DNA of 64,000 bases from Tsukamurella tyrosinosolvens (GTDB lineage Bacteria; Actinomycetota; Actinomycetes; Mycobacteriales; Mycobacteriaceae), in NCBI RefSeq assembly GCF_900104775.1, contig NZ_FNSA01000003.1, positions 434,001-498,000 of the forward strand, read 5' to 3'. The notes under the pieces were generated by a model, which was not told the origin of the DNA, searched no databases, and worked only from the letters and a program-made list of their open reading frames with translations. The position numbers were made by a program, and so were the translations under genes. How positions within the stretch are numbered: position 1 is the first letter of the stretch; each line of letters begins with the position of its first letter. This document shows, piece by piece, positions 48,555 to 55,853 of this stretch.

Positions 48555-48943
48555 GTCACCAGCAGGGAGACGGCGAGGGCGACCGCGGCCACGACGATGA
48601 GGCCCGCCAGCACCAGGGTCGCCGGGGTGCCGCGCAGCTCGCGGCGGGTGCGTAACGCGCCCTCGACGGCCAGCCACCGCCGGAACGCGTATCCCGCCAG
48701 CGCGGCGGCCACGAGCAGGAGCACCACCACGATCGGCGTCCGCACGGGCCCGGGCACGACGTGCGGGGCGAACGCCTCCAGGCCGACCGCCGCGGCGACG
48801 AGCCCCAGCGAGGTGCGGATCCACGCGAGGAAGGTGCGTTCGTTCGCCAACGTGAAGCGCTCGTCCGGCGCCTCACCGTCGGTGAGGGCGCGCGGCGGCC
48901 ACAGTCGTCCCACGCCGACAACGTTAGCGGGGTGCATAGACAT
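48551..48943 (-). CDS. DUF202 membrane protein (YidH-like)
   Basis: 130 residues. After a 35-residue soluble start comes the DUF202 core RFTLANERTFLAWIRTSLGL and three helices. ATG 48943 is chosen; a second ATG is two codons later. The next gene is a shorter DUF202 protein, coupled by GTGA. The role is unknown. Confidence 0.78.
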   Translation of the reverse strand: MSMHPANVVGVGRLWPPRALTDGEAPDERFTLANERTFLAWIRTSLGLVAAAVGLEAFAPHVVPGPVRTPIVVVLLLVAAALAGYAFRRWLAVEGALRTRRELRGTPATLVLAGLIVVAAVALAVSLLVT

Positions 48944-49055
48944 TGGCCCGTCACATTCACAGGCCCGTCTCAGACACGACGAATAGTTTCGCGCAGGGCG
49001 CGCTCGACGAGGCGCACGATGAAGACCGGGAACGCTATGCGAGGAGGTGGCCGCC

Positions 49056-49499
49056 GTGGGTGGTGACGCTCGCTCCCGCGGCCCCTGGCCCGCCGTCGTG
49101 CTGTGCCTGCTGGGCATCGGCGTCGTCGGCGCGGGCATCGCGTACGCGCTGCACATGTCCGCCGACCTGGGCAGCGCTCGACGCGTGCTCCCCGCGGCCC
49201 AGTCCGCGGGCGTCTCGGTCAACGACCAGCGGAGCGTCGCCATCACACCCGGCCGGGAGGTCATCGGCGCGATCACCGCCGTCGGCGACGCGGCGATCAC
49301 GGTGCGTTCGGCGCCCGACGGCGGCACCGTCGTCCTGCGCACCGGCCCCACCACCCAGGTGACCACGACGCACGGCAGCACGCTGTCCGATCTCGAGGTC
49401 GGCGACGTGGTCATGATCCAGGTGAGCGCGGACGGGAAGTCGGCGCTCGCGATCTACGCCGGTCAGATCTCGGTCGCCGGAAGTCCGTCTGTCGGGTGA
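49056..49499 (+). CDS. Membrane-anchored DUF5666-like protein
   Basis: 147 residues from GTG 49056, 8 bases after GAGGAGG. A membrane helix (about 12-32) is followed by an outer region with small beta-strands: GREVIGAITAVGDAAITV and TLSDLEVGDVVMIQVS, the pattern of DUF5666-type OB-fold repeats. The function is unknown. A start at GTG 49047 is in frame. Confidence 0.65.
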   Translation: MGGDARSRGPWPAVVLCLLGIGVVGAGIAYALHMSADLGSARRVLPAAQSAGVSVNDQRSVAITPGREVIGAITAVGDAAITVRSAPDGGTVVLRTGPTTQVTTTHGSTLSDLEVGDVVMIQVSADGKSALAIYAGQISVAGSPSVG

Positions 49500-49531
49500 A
49501 CTCCCCGGTCGACGCGCTACTGTAGGTGGCG

Positions 49532-50227
49532 ATGTCGTACGTAGTGTTCCTGATCCTCGCGGTGGTCTGCGCGGCGCTGGCCGCCGCGCTCATCTGGTAT
49601 GAGCGCAACCACTCGCCCGCCATGAACTCCGAACGCGCCGACTGGGCCGCCCAGCGCGAGTTCGTCTACAGCGCTGCCGACCCGTCGCTGCACGACGAGT
49701 TCCACCGCGGCGGCATGGCGGTCCCCGGTGATCCCGCGATCGTCGACGTGGCCCACGGCGCCTACTTCGGTGCGGCCGCCTACGTCTTCGACCTGCAGGA
49801 GACCGCGACGATCGTGGCCGTCAGCCGCGGCGCCTCGTCGGGCGCGCTGCTCGACCTGCGGCCCGAGCACCGGCACGCCCCGGGCGAGCCCGGCATGGAG
49901 CCGCTCGGAGCCCTGGGCCCGCGCGTGCTGTACACGAACAACGCCGAGGTCGCGCGCCGCGTCGCCGACCGTCGCATGATCACCTTCGCCGAGCACGTGC
50001 CCGACTACATCGAGTCGCTGTGGAACGAGGGCGAGTGGGCGCTGGCGTCCATGGCCCTCACGGAGGACCCCGAGGACCTCGACGAGGCGCTCGAGGCCGT
50101 CCGCCGCTTCGGCGACCTGCTGCGCGTCCTCCCGCCGGAGGGCCACGCCCGCGTCGTCACCTCGGGTGGGCCCCGCGACCCGGGCCAGCCCGTCCCCGTC
50201 CGCTCGGGCAAGGAATCCGGACGGTGA
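49532..50227 (+). CDS. Conserved membrane-anchored protein, Rv0383c-like
   Basis: 231 residues. A single N-terminal helix (about 3-22) is followed by a soluble domain with no known motif. In M. tuberculosis the like protein also lies beside pyrE. ATG 49532 is preferred to ATG 49526. The pyrE start overlaps its stop (GTGA), so it is co-translated with pyrimidine synthesis, but the functional reason is not known. Confidence 0.7.
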   Translation: MSYVVFLILAVVCAALAAALIWYERNHSPAMNSERADWAAQREFVYSAADPSLHDEFHRGGMAVPGDPAIVDVAHGAYFGAAAYVFDLQETATIVAVSRGASSGALLDLRPEHRHAPGEPGMEPLGALGPRVLYTNNAEVARRVADRRMITFAEHVPDYIESLWNEGEWALASMALTEDPEDLDEALEAVRRFGDLLRVLPPEGHARVVTSGGPRDPGQPVPVRSGKESGR

Positions 50228-50772
50228 CCGCACCCCTCGACCCGGCCGCCAAGGCCCGGCTCGCCGAGCTGGTGCGCGCGCTGGCCGTCGTGCACGGCAA
50301 GGTCACGCTCTCCAGCGGCCGCGAGGCGGACTACTACGTCGACCTGCGCCGCGCGACCCTGCACCACGAGGCCTCCCCGCTGATCGGCGCGCTCCTGCGC
50401 GAGCTCACCGCCGACTGGGACTTCACCGCCGTCGGCGGCCTCACCCTGGGCGCCGACCCCGTCGCCACCGCCGTCATGCACGCGCCGGGCCGGCCGATCG
50501 ACGCCTTCGTCGTCCGCAAGGCCGCCAAGGCGCACGGCATGCAGCGCCAGGTGGAGGGCCCCGACGTGGTCGGCAAGCGCGTCCTCGTCGTCGAGGACAC
50601 CACCACGACCGGCAACTCGCCGCTCACCGCCGTCCGCGCGCTGCGCGACATCGGCGCCGAGGTCGTCGGCGTCGCGACCGTCGTGGACCGCGCGACCGGC
50701 GCGGCCGACGTCATCGCCGCCGAGGGCCTCGAGTACCGCTCGGTGCTCGGCCTCGCCGACCTGGGGCTGTGA
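50224..50772 (+). CDS. pyrE: Orotate phosphoribosyltransferase
   Basis: 182 residues from GTG 50224. The PRPP-binding motif VLVVEDTTTTGNS lies near residue 116, and FVVRKAAKAHGMQR carries the flexible-loop lysines. It joins orotate to PRPP in UMP synthesis. Overlaps by 4 bases with genes on both sides bind it into the Rv0383c-pyrE-Rv0380c unit seen in mycobacteria. Confidence 0.95.
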   Translation: MTAPLDPAAKARLAELVRALAVVHGKVTLSSGREADYYVDLRRATLHHEASPLIGALLRELTADWDFTAVGGLTLGADPVATAVMHAPGRPIDAFVVRKAAKAHGMQRQVEGPDVVGKRVLVVEDTTTTGNSPLTAVRALRDIGAEVVGVATVVDRATGAADVIAAEGLEYRSVLGLADLGL

Positions 50773-51476
50773 CCTCCTCGTCCGACGCCGAGGGCGGCCC
50801 GGACGAGCAGCTCGGGCCGACCGAGTGGGTGACGGGCCTGCCCGGACCGCACACCGTCGGGCTGGGTCCGTGGGCTACGGAGAATCCGGGCGTCCCGGCT
50901 CCGACCGATTCCCGGTACGACCCCGAGCTCCTCGCCGACGGCGACCGCCGCAACGTCGTCGACGCGTACCGGTACTGGACGCGCGAGGCGATCGTCGCCG
51001 ACCTGGACGCCCGCCGGCACCCCTTCGAGGTGGCCATCGAGAACCTCGGGCACGACGCCAACATCGGGACCGTCGTGCGGACGGCGAACGCGTTCGGCGC
51101 GCGCGCCGTGCACATCGTCGGGCGACGGCGCTGGAACCGGCGCGGCGCCATGGTCACCGACCGCTACCAGCACCTGCACCACCACGAGGACACGGACGCG
51201 CTCGCCGCGTGGTGCGCCGAGCGCGACCTGCCGATCGTCGCCGTCGACAACCTGCCGGGCTCCGTGCCGCTCGAGCGCGCCTCCCTGCCCCGACGGTGCC
51301 TGCTCCTGTTCGGGCAGGAGGGGCCGGGCGTCTCCGGGGGCGCGCGGCACGTCGCGGGTACGACGGTGTCCATCGCCCAGTTCGGCTCGACCCGCTCGAT
51401 CAACGTCGGCGTGGCGGCCGGGATCGCCATGCACGCCTGGGTCCGCGAGCACGCGGACCTCGACGCCGCCTGGTGA
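50769..51476 (+). CDS. SPOUT (TrmH/SpoU) RNA methyltransferase, Rv0380c-like
   Basis: 235 residues from GTG 50769. SPOUT motifs are LGHDANIGTVVRTANAFGA, LLFGQEGPGVS and IAQFGSTRSINVGVAAGIAM, which form the knotted SAM site. It methylates a ribose 2'-OH in rRNA or tRNA; the target is unknown. A 50-residue N-terminal extension precedes the fold. It is last of the three coupled genes. Confidence 0.87.
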   Translation: MTSSSDAEGGPDEQLGPTEWVTGLPGPHTVGLGPWATENPGVPAPTDSRYDPELLADGDRRNVVDAYRYWTREAIVADLDARRHPFEVAIENLGHDANIGTVVRTANAFGARAVHIVGRRRWNRRGAMVTDRYQHLHHHEDTDALAAWCAERDLPIVAVDNLPGSVPLERASLPRRCLLLFGQEGPGVSGGARHVAGTTVSIAQFGSTRSINVGVAAGIAMHAWVREHADLDAAW

Positions 51477-51504
51477 CGCAGCCGCGCCGACTCAGCGAGT
51501 GTGT

Positions 51505-51520
51505 TGGTCAGGTCTGACCA
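51505..51520. promoter_or_regulatory. FadR/GntR-like palindrome after the methyltransferase
   Basis: TGGTCAG-GT-CTGACCA is a perfect 16-base palindrome with the T-GGT...ACC-A outline of FadR-type GntR operators. No GntR gene is in the window. It may instead be a short terminator hairpin. Confidence 0.45.
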
Positions 51521-51541
51521 GATGGTGTCGGGCGGGGAGGT

Positions 51542-51643
51542 CGACTCCTGTGGCTCGCTCTGACCTGCGGCGACGTGCACTCGTCGGTGACGCCGACTCC
51601 TGTGGCTCGCTCTGACCTGCGGCGACGTGCACTCGTCGGTGAC
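51542..51643. repeat. Perfect 50-base tandem direct repeat
   Basis: 51542-51591 equals 51594-51643 at all 50 positions, starting CGACTCCTGTGG and with period 52. Each unit holds a small hairpin CGACG-N6-CGTCG. It lies between the methyltransferase and the GH76 gene, the second copy ending 18 bases before ATG 51662. Confidence 0.95.
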
Positions 51644-51661
51644 CCGTGATGTGATGTCAGC

Positions 51662-52777
51662 ATGAGTTCGGTCGAGTGGAATCAGCGCGCGGCCGCGGCG
51701 CAGGCCGCGGTCGTGGAGCGGCACCTGAAACCCGTGTGGGGCATCCCCGGCACCCTGCTCGGCACGCCCGCCTACCCGGCCACCCGCCGTGATTCGCTGT
51801 TCGTCAGCTGGAACTACTGGTGGCAGGCCCACCTGCTCGACGTGGCGGTGGACGCCTACGTCCGTGACGGCGCACCGTCGACCCGGAAACTGGTGCTGCG
51901 CATCGCCCGCGGGCACCGCGTGCGGAACCTGTTCCGCGTCACCAACTCGTACAACGACGACATGGCGTGGATGGGGCTCGCGCTGGAGCGGGCGCAGCGG
52001 CACGCGGGATTGAACTCGGCGCGGCGGTTGCGCGTGCTGCGCGACACCCTGTACGACGCGTGGGTGCCCGACGCCGGCGGCGGCATCACCTGGCGCACCA
52101 AGGGCCTGTTCCTCAACGCTCCCGCCAACGGCCCGGCCGGCATCTTCCTGGCGCGGATGGGCCGGTTCGAGCGCGCGGAGGAGACCTCCGACTGGCTGTA
52201 CCGGCGGCTGCTCGACCTGGAGACGGGCCTCATCAACGACGGGGTCGACGGCGACTACGACAGCCCCGAGGTCGGGAAGATCTACCCGGAGAAGTACTCC
52301 TACAACCAGGGCGTCACGATCGGCCTGGACGCGGAGCTCTCCTCGGATCTGGCGCCGACGCACGCGGTTCGCGCCGCGGGCCTCATCGCCGCGGTCGCGG
52401 AGCACATGACCGACGGTGCCGTCATCACCGGCGGGGACGGGGGCGACGGCGGCCTGTTCAACGGCATTCTCATCCGGTACCTCGCGGTCGCGGCCCGCGC
52501 CCTGCGCGGTCCGGACGCCGAGGACGCGCGCGCGATGGCGTCGGAGATCGTCTTCGCCTCCGCCGAGGCGGCCTGGCACGGCACCCGCGAGCTGGACGGC
52601 CGGGTGCTGTTCTCCGCCGACTGGACCCGCGACGCCCGCATCCCCGGCACGTCCGATGCGCCCGCGTACTTCACCGGCGGCACCGTCCGCTCGAGCGAGA
52701 CGCCCGAACGCGACCTGTCCGTGCAGGTCGGTGGTTGGATGGCGATGGAGGCCGCGGCCGCGCTCGCACGGAGCTGA
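51662..52777 (+). CDS. Glycoside hydrolase family 76 (alpha-1,6-mannanase-like), Rv0365c type
   Basis: 371 residues. The GH76 hallmark is NSYNDDMAWMG with the catalytic pair D99-D100; a second aromatic region WNYWWQAHLLD is near residue 50. GH76 enzymes cut alpha-1,6-mannan, which in this order is the backbone of lipomannan. No signal peptide is visible, so the protein may work inside the cell or be exported another way. It precedes an alpha/beta hydrolase by 28 bases. Confidence 0.82.
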   Translation: MSSVEWNQRAAAAQAAVVERHLKPVWGIPGTLLGTPAYPATRRDSLFVSWNYWWQAHLLDVAVDAYVRDGAPSTRKLVLRIARGHRVRNLFRVTNSYNDDMAWMGLALERAQRHAGLNSARRLRVLRDTLYDAWVPDAGGGITWRTKGLFLNAPANGPAGIFLARMGRFERAEETSDWLYRRLLDLETGLINDGVDGDYDSPEVGKIYPEKYSYNQGVTIGLDAELSSDLAPTHAVRAAGLIAAVAEHMTDGAVITGGDGGDGGLFNGILIRYLAVAARALRGPDAEDARAMASEIVFASAEAAWHGTRELDGRVLFSADWTRDARIPGTSDAPAYFTGGTVRSSETPERDLSVQVGGWMAMEAAAALARS

Positions 52778-52805
52778 GCCGGGCACCGGGACCGAGGAGG
52801 TCGCC

Positions 52806-53660
52806 ATGCGGGTCATCGAGGTCGACGGGGCCGCCCTGGCGGTCGACGTGACGGGGCGCGCCGACGGTCCGGCGGTGCTGCTCGTCGCCGGCGGTGGGCA
52901 GTCCATGGACTGGTGGACGCCGGAGTTCTGCGCCCGGCTCGCGGGCGACGACCTGCGGGTGATCCGCTACGACCACCGCGACAGCGGCGAATCGTCGACG
53001 TCGCCGCCCGGTGCGCCCAGCTACACCGGCGCCGACCTCGCGGCCGATCCGCTGCGGATCCTCGACGCCCTCGGCGTCGACGCGGCGCACGTCGTCGGGA
53101 TGTCCATGGGCGCCGGGATCGGGCAGACGCTCGCGGTCCGCGCACCCGAGCGGGTGCTGTCGCTGACCTTGATCGAATCCAGCCCCGCGGGCGGCGAGCA
53201 CGACCCGCTGCCCGGCCCGACGCCCGCCGTGGCGGCGACCTTCACCGAGCCGCCGCCCGAGATCGACTGGTCCGATGAGGCGGCCGTCATCGACTACCGC
53301 GTGGACGTCGAGCGGCCCTACGCGGGCCCGGGCGGCCTCGACGAGGAGCGGACGCGGGCCATCGCGACCCGCGAGGTGCGCCGCACGCGGACCATGGAGG
53401 CGTCGCTGAACAACCACTTCCTCGCGGAGCCGGCGCCGCCGGTCGATCCCGCGGCGATAGCGGCCCCGACGCTGGTGATCCACAGCGCCGACGACCCGCT
53501 CTTCCCGCTGCCGCACGGCGAGGCCCTGGCACGGATGATCCCGGGCGCGCGGCTGCTCACCCTGCGCGGGCCCGGCCACGAGATTCCGCCGCCCGCGACG
53601 TGGGACGTCGTGATCCCGGAACTGCGCCGTCAGGTGCTCGACGGGGTGGCCGGGCCCTAG
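52806..53660 (+). CDS. Alpha/beta hydrolase
   Basis: 284 residues. VVGMSMGAGIGQ is the nucleophile elbow with Ser near residue 99, Asp in SADDPLFPL and His in GPGHEIPP. It is close to the common actinobacterial hydrolases of unknown substrate that have SYTGADLAADPLRILDALG. SD GAGGAGG is at 52794-52800. It shares the CTAG stop tetramer with the converging PadR gene. Confidence 0.85.
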   Translation: MRVIEVDGAALAVDVTGRADGPAVLLVAGGGQSMDWWTPEFCARLAGDDLRVIRYDHRDSGESSTSPPGAPSYTGADLAADPLRILDALGVDAAHVVGMSMGAGIGQTLAVRAPERVLSLTLIESSPAGGEHDPLPGPTPAVAATFTEPPPEIDWSDEAAVIDYRVDVERPYAGPGGLDEERTRAIATREVRRTRTMEASLNNHFLAEPAPPVDPAAIAAPTLVIHSADDPLFPLPHGEALARMIPGARLLTLRGPGHEIPPPATWDVVIPELRRQVLDGVAGP

Positions 53661-54190
53661 GCCGGCGGCGTGCCGCCCTGGTCCGCGAGATAAGCGAGGG
53701 CGGCTGTGGCCCATTCGATGTCGGTGCGGTTGTGCCGTAGGCCGTGGTCGATGGCGATCCGGTCGAACGGCGTCACGTAGTCGAGATCCTTCAGCCCCTC
53801 GCGGATGGCGGTGAGAACGTCGATGCGGGTGCGCGCGTGGGTGATGACGGTGTCGAAGAACCTGCGCGCCACCGCGTCGTCGGCCTCGGTGAGGAGGAAG
53901 GCACGGAGGAGCTTGGTGTTGCGGGGCGGTGTGTCGATGACCGGCTGGTCGAGCCACGCCGCGAGGTCGGCCCGTCCGGCGGCGGTGGCGGAGTACACCT
54001 TCCGTGCGCGGGGGCCGGTGTCGACGATCTCGATGTACCCGTCCCTCTCGAGCTTCCCCAGTTCGGAGTAGAGCTGGCTCTGCGTCGCCACCCAGAAGTT
54101 TCCGATCGACCGGTCGAATCGCCGCAGGAGGTCGTAGCCGCTGCCGGGCTGCTGGGCCAGCAGCCCGAGCGCTGCGTAGCGGAGACTCAT
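53657..54190 (-). CDS. PadR-family regulator with C-terminal helical domain
   Basis: 177 residues, the two-domain form. The winged helix is LRYAALGLLAQQPGSGYDLL then SQLYSELGKLERDGYI and KVYSATAAGRADL. The C-terminal Vir_act_alpha_C-like part provides dimer contacts. It is divergent from the sigma-factor gene across an AT-rich promoter region, which may be its operator. Ligand unknown. Confidence 0.87.
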   Translation of the reverse strand: MSLRYAALGLLAQQPGSGYDLLRRFDRSIGNFWVATQSQLYSELGKLERDGYIEIVDTGPRARKVYSATAAGRADLAAWLDQPVIDTPPRNTKLLRAFLLTEADDAVARRFFDTVITHARTRIDVLTAIREGLKDLDYVTPFDRIAIDHGLRHNRTDIEWATAALAYLADQGGTPPA

Positions 54191-54198
54191 AGCGAGAA

Positions 54199-54242
54199 AT
54201 CTAACATTTCACAATTGACATGTCTGAATAGGAATGTAGTGT
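54199..54242 (+). promoter_or_regulatory. AT-rich divergent promoter between PadR and the sigma factor
   Basis: TTGACA (54215-54220) and TAGTGT (54237-54242) form a sigma-70-like promoter on the plus strand with a 16-base spacer. ACAT and ATGT words occur around it (ACATTTCACAATTGACATGT), as at PadR sites. The transcript would lead to the sigma gene at 54302. Confidence 0.5.
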
Positions 54243-54301
54243 CATTCGCGGGGGAACCCACGTCGAGGTGTTGCACAGCCGAGAGGGAGATGCGGGGGAG
54301 G

Positions 54302-54769
54302 ATGAAGCGGAGCGGAGTGCATCTCGCGGGTGCCGTGGAGGCCGCGCGGGGCGGCGACAGGCGCGCGGTCCGCGACGTGCTCGACTCGGTCCGCCCGACG
54401 GTGGTGCGCTACTGCCGCGCCCGGGTGTCGGCCTCGGGTGGACGCGCGGACGACCTCGCGCACGCGGTGTGCGGGGAGGTGGTGGCGGCCCTCCCGCGTT
54501 ACCGGCCGCGCGACGAGTCCTTCGCGGCGTTCGTGTACGGCATCGCGGCGGGCGTCGTGACCGGCGAGAGGGTGCCGGAGGATTCGCCCGTCGCCCTTCT
54601 CTCCGCGCGCCACCGGGAGATCCTCATCCTGCGCGTGGCGGTGGGGCTGTCCGCGGAGGAGGCGGCGTCCGCGCTCGGCTGTACCGCGGCGGCGATCCGC
54701 CTCGGCCAGCATCACGCGCTGCCGGAGCTGCGCGCCCGCACGGACGGCGGCGCGGGAGGCGAGGCCTAG
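54302..54769 (+). CDS. Compact ECF sigma factor, SigD-like
   Basis: 155 residues from ATG 54302. Region 2 is present as VRYCRARVSASGGRADDLAHAV and PRYRPRDESFAAFVYGIAA. Region 4 is LSARHREILILRVAVGLSAEEAAS and AAAIRLGQHHALPELRA. This resembles SigD of M. tuberculosis, but the linker between the two regions is only about 15 residues, so the protein is clearly shorter. No anti-sigma gene adjoins. GTG 54317 and ATG 54290 are other starts. Its stop shares CTAG with the converging gene. Confidence 0.75.
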   Translation: MKRSGVHLAGAVEAARGGDRRAVRDVLDSVRPTVVRYCRARVSASGGRADDLAHAVCGEVVAALPRYRPRDESFAAFVYGIAAGVVTGERVPEDSPVALLSARHREILILRVAVGLSAEEAASALGCTAAAIRLGQHHALPELRARTDGGAGGEA

Positions 54770-55656
54770 GACGCCTCGAGGCTGGGGGCGTCGCCCGTGG
54801 GCGCCCGGTGCACGGGGCAGCCGGGCGCGAAGGTGCCCAGCGATTCGGTGCGGAAGCCCTTCGGGTAGCTGCGGATCCGGTGGTTGTTCCGCACGAGGGC
54901 GGGCGTGCGCCGCGACGGCAGGACGGCCAGGAGCCGGGCGCGCAGCTTCATCGCGCCGACGGAGATCCGGCGCACGACGGGCCCGGGATCGTCGTAGTGG
55001 AAGGCGGCCAGCAGCGGCGGGTCCATGAGCGCCCGGCTGAAGACGCCGATCGCAGGGCGCACGGGCGCGAGGTAGAAGCTCTTGAGCAGCTCGAGGGTGG
55101 AGTCGGCGACGCGGCGGGCGCCCTCGTCGAAGGCGAAGTGCTCGGCCTCGTAGGTGTCCATGTAGTCGGCGAACTCGTCGTACGTGGCGGGGATGTCCGG
55201 GATCGCCATGTGCTTGCCGAGGGCCTGGTAGTAGCGGACCGTCGCGAGCTTCTCCGCCTCGGTGAGAGCGCGCCAGCCGTAGTCGGCGTTCCACCGGATC
55301 GGGACGACGACGAAGGTGCACAGCACGTACCGCATGTCGTCGTCGGAGATGTCGTACATCTTGTGCATCTGGTTGATGCGCCGGACGGCGGCCTTGCCCT
55401 CGGGGCTGGCGAAGCCCTTGAGCAGCGGCACCTCGAGGAGGAGCGCCGTGTCGTCGTAGCGCTTCTGCACCCGCTCGGTGAACTCGCCCGTGTCCGCCAG
55501 GAGGCGGCCGATGCTGGGCACGGCGTAGGTGCGGAAGAGCGCGAAGCTCAGCGCCTGGGTGATGTCCCACGGGAAGTCGTACGTCCCGAGGTTGCGCGAG
55601 ATCTCGACGTAGTCGGTCTCGGGGTTGAGGCCGCGGTTGCGGTCGATCTTCTGCAT
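54766..55656 (-). CDS. MpaB-type DUF2236 protein
   Basis: 296 residues. It has the ER-bound oxygenase MpaB/rubber-oxygenase domain pattern, with RRINQMHKMYDISDDDMRYVL near residue 95 as the probable heme or iron region. HFAFDEGARRVADS lies further on. No Tat signal, unlike the Lcp-like protein at 12908. ATG 55656 has SD GAGGAG. A 12-base palindrome lies 30 bases upstream. Substrate is unknown. Confidence 0.75.
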   Translation of the reverse strand: MQKIDRNRGLNPETDYVEISRNLGTYDFPWDITQALSFALFRTYAVPSIGRLLADTGEFTERVQKRYDDTALLLEVPLLKGFASPEGKAAVRRINQMHKMYDISDDDMRYVLCTFVVVPIRWNADYGWRALTEAEKLATVRYYQALGKHMAIPDIPATYDEFADYMDTYEAEHFAFDEGARRVADSTLELLKSFYLAPVRPAIGVFSRALMDPPLLAAFHYDDPGPVVRRISVGAMKLRARLLAVLPSRRTPALVRNNHRIRSYPKGFRTESLGTFAPGCPVHRAPTGDAPSLEAS

Positions 55657-55685
55657 GACGTCTCCTCGGTGGGCTGCCCTCACTG

Positions 55686-55697
55686 TAAGTCGACTTA
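55686..55697. promoter_or_regulatory. Palindrome before the MpaB-type gene
   Basis: TAAGTCGACTTA is a perfect 12-base palindrome in an AT-rich patch, 30 bases before the 55656 start on the minus strand. It fits a TetR-type operator; no regulator gene adjoins. Confidence 0.5.
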
Positions 55698-55758
55698 TAC
55701 ACATGTGCAAGAGGTCACATCGATCGCTCGAGACCGGGCGTGGGGAGCGACGGCGTGA

Positions 55759-55813
55759 CTCTCGAATCCTGTCCACGACGGACATCGTGTCCGCAACGGA
55801 CAGAATCCGAGAG
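55759..55813. terminator. Nested hairpin between ABC-F and MpaB-type genes
   Basis: The outer arms 55759-55774 and 55798-55813 match at 14 of 16 positions. Inside is a perfect hairpin GGACA-TCG-TGTCC (55780-55792). It lies after the ABC-F stop on the minus strand and probably ends that transcript. Confidence 0.6.
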
Positions 55814-55853
55814 CGCGCCGGACGAACAGGGCGCGCAGCGGCGCCGACCGGAC

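Noticed and set aside
51542-51643. 50-base repeat as a minimal CRISPR
   Set aside because: Only two copies, separated by 2 bases, and no cas gene in the window.
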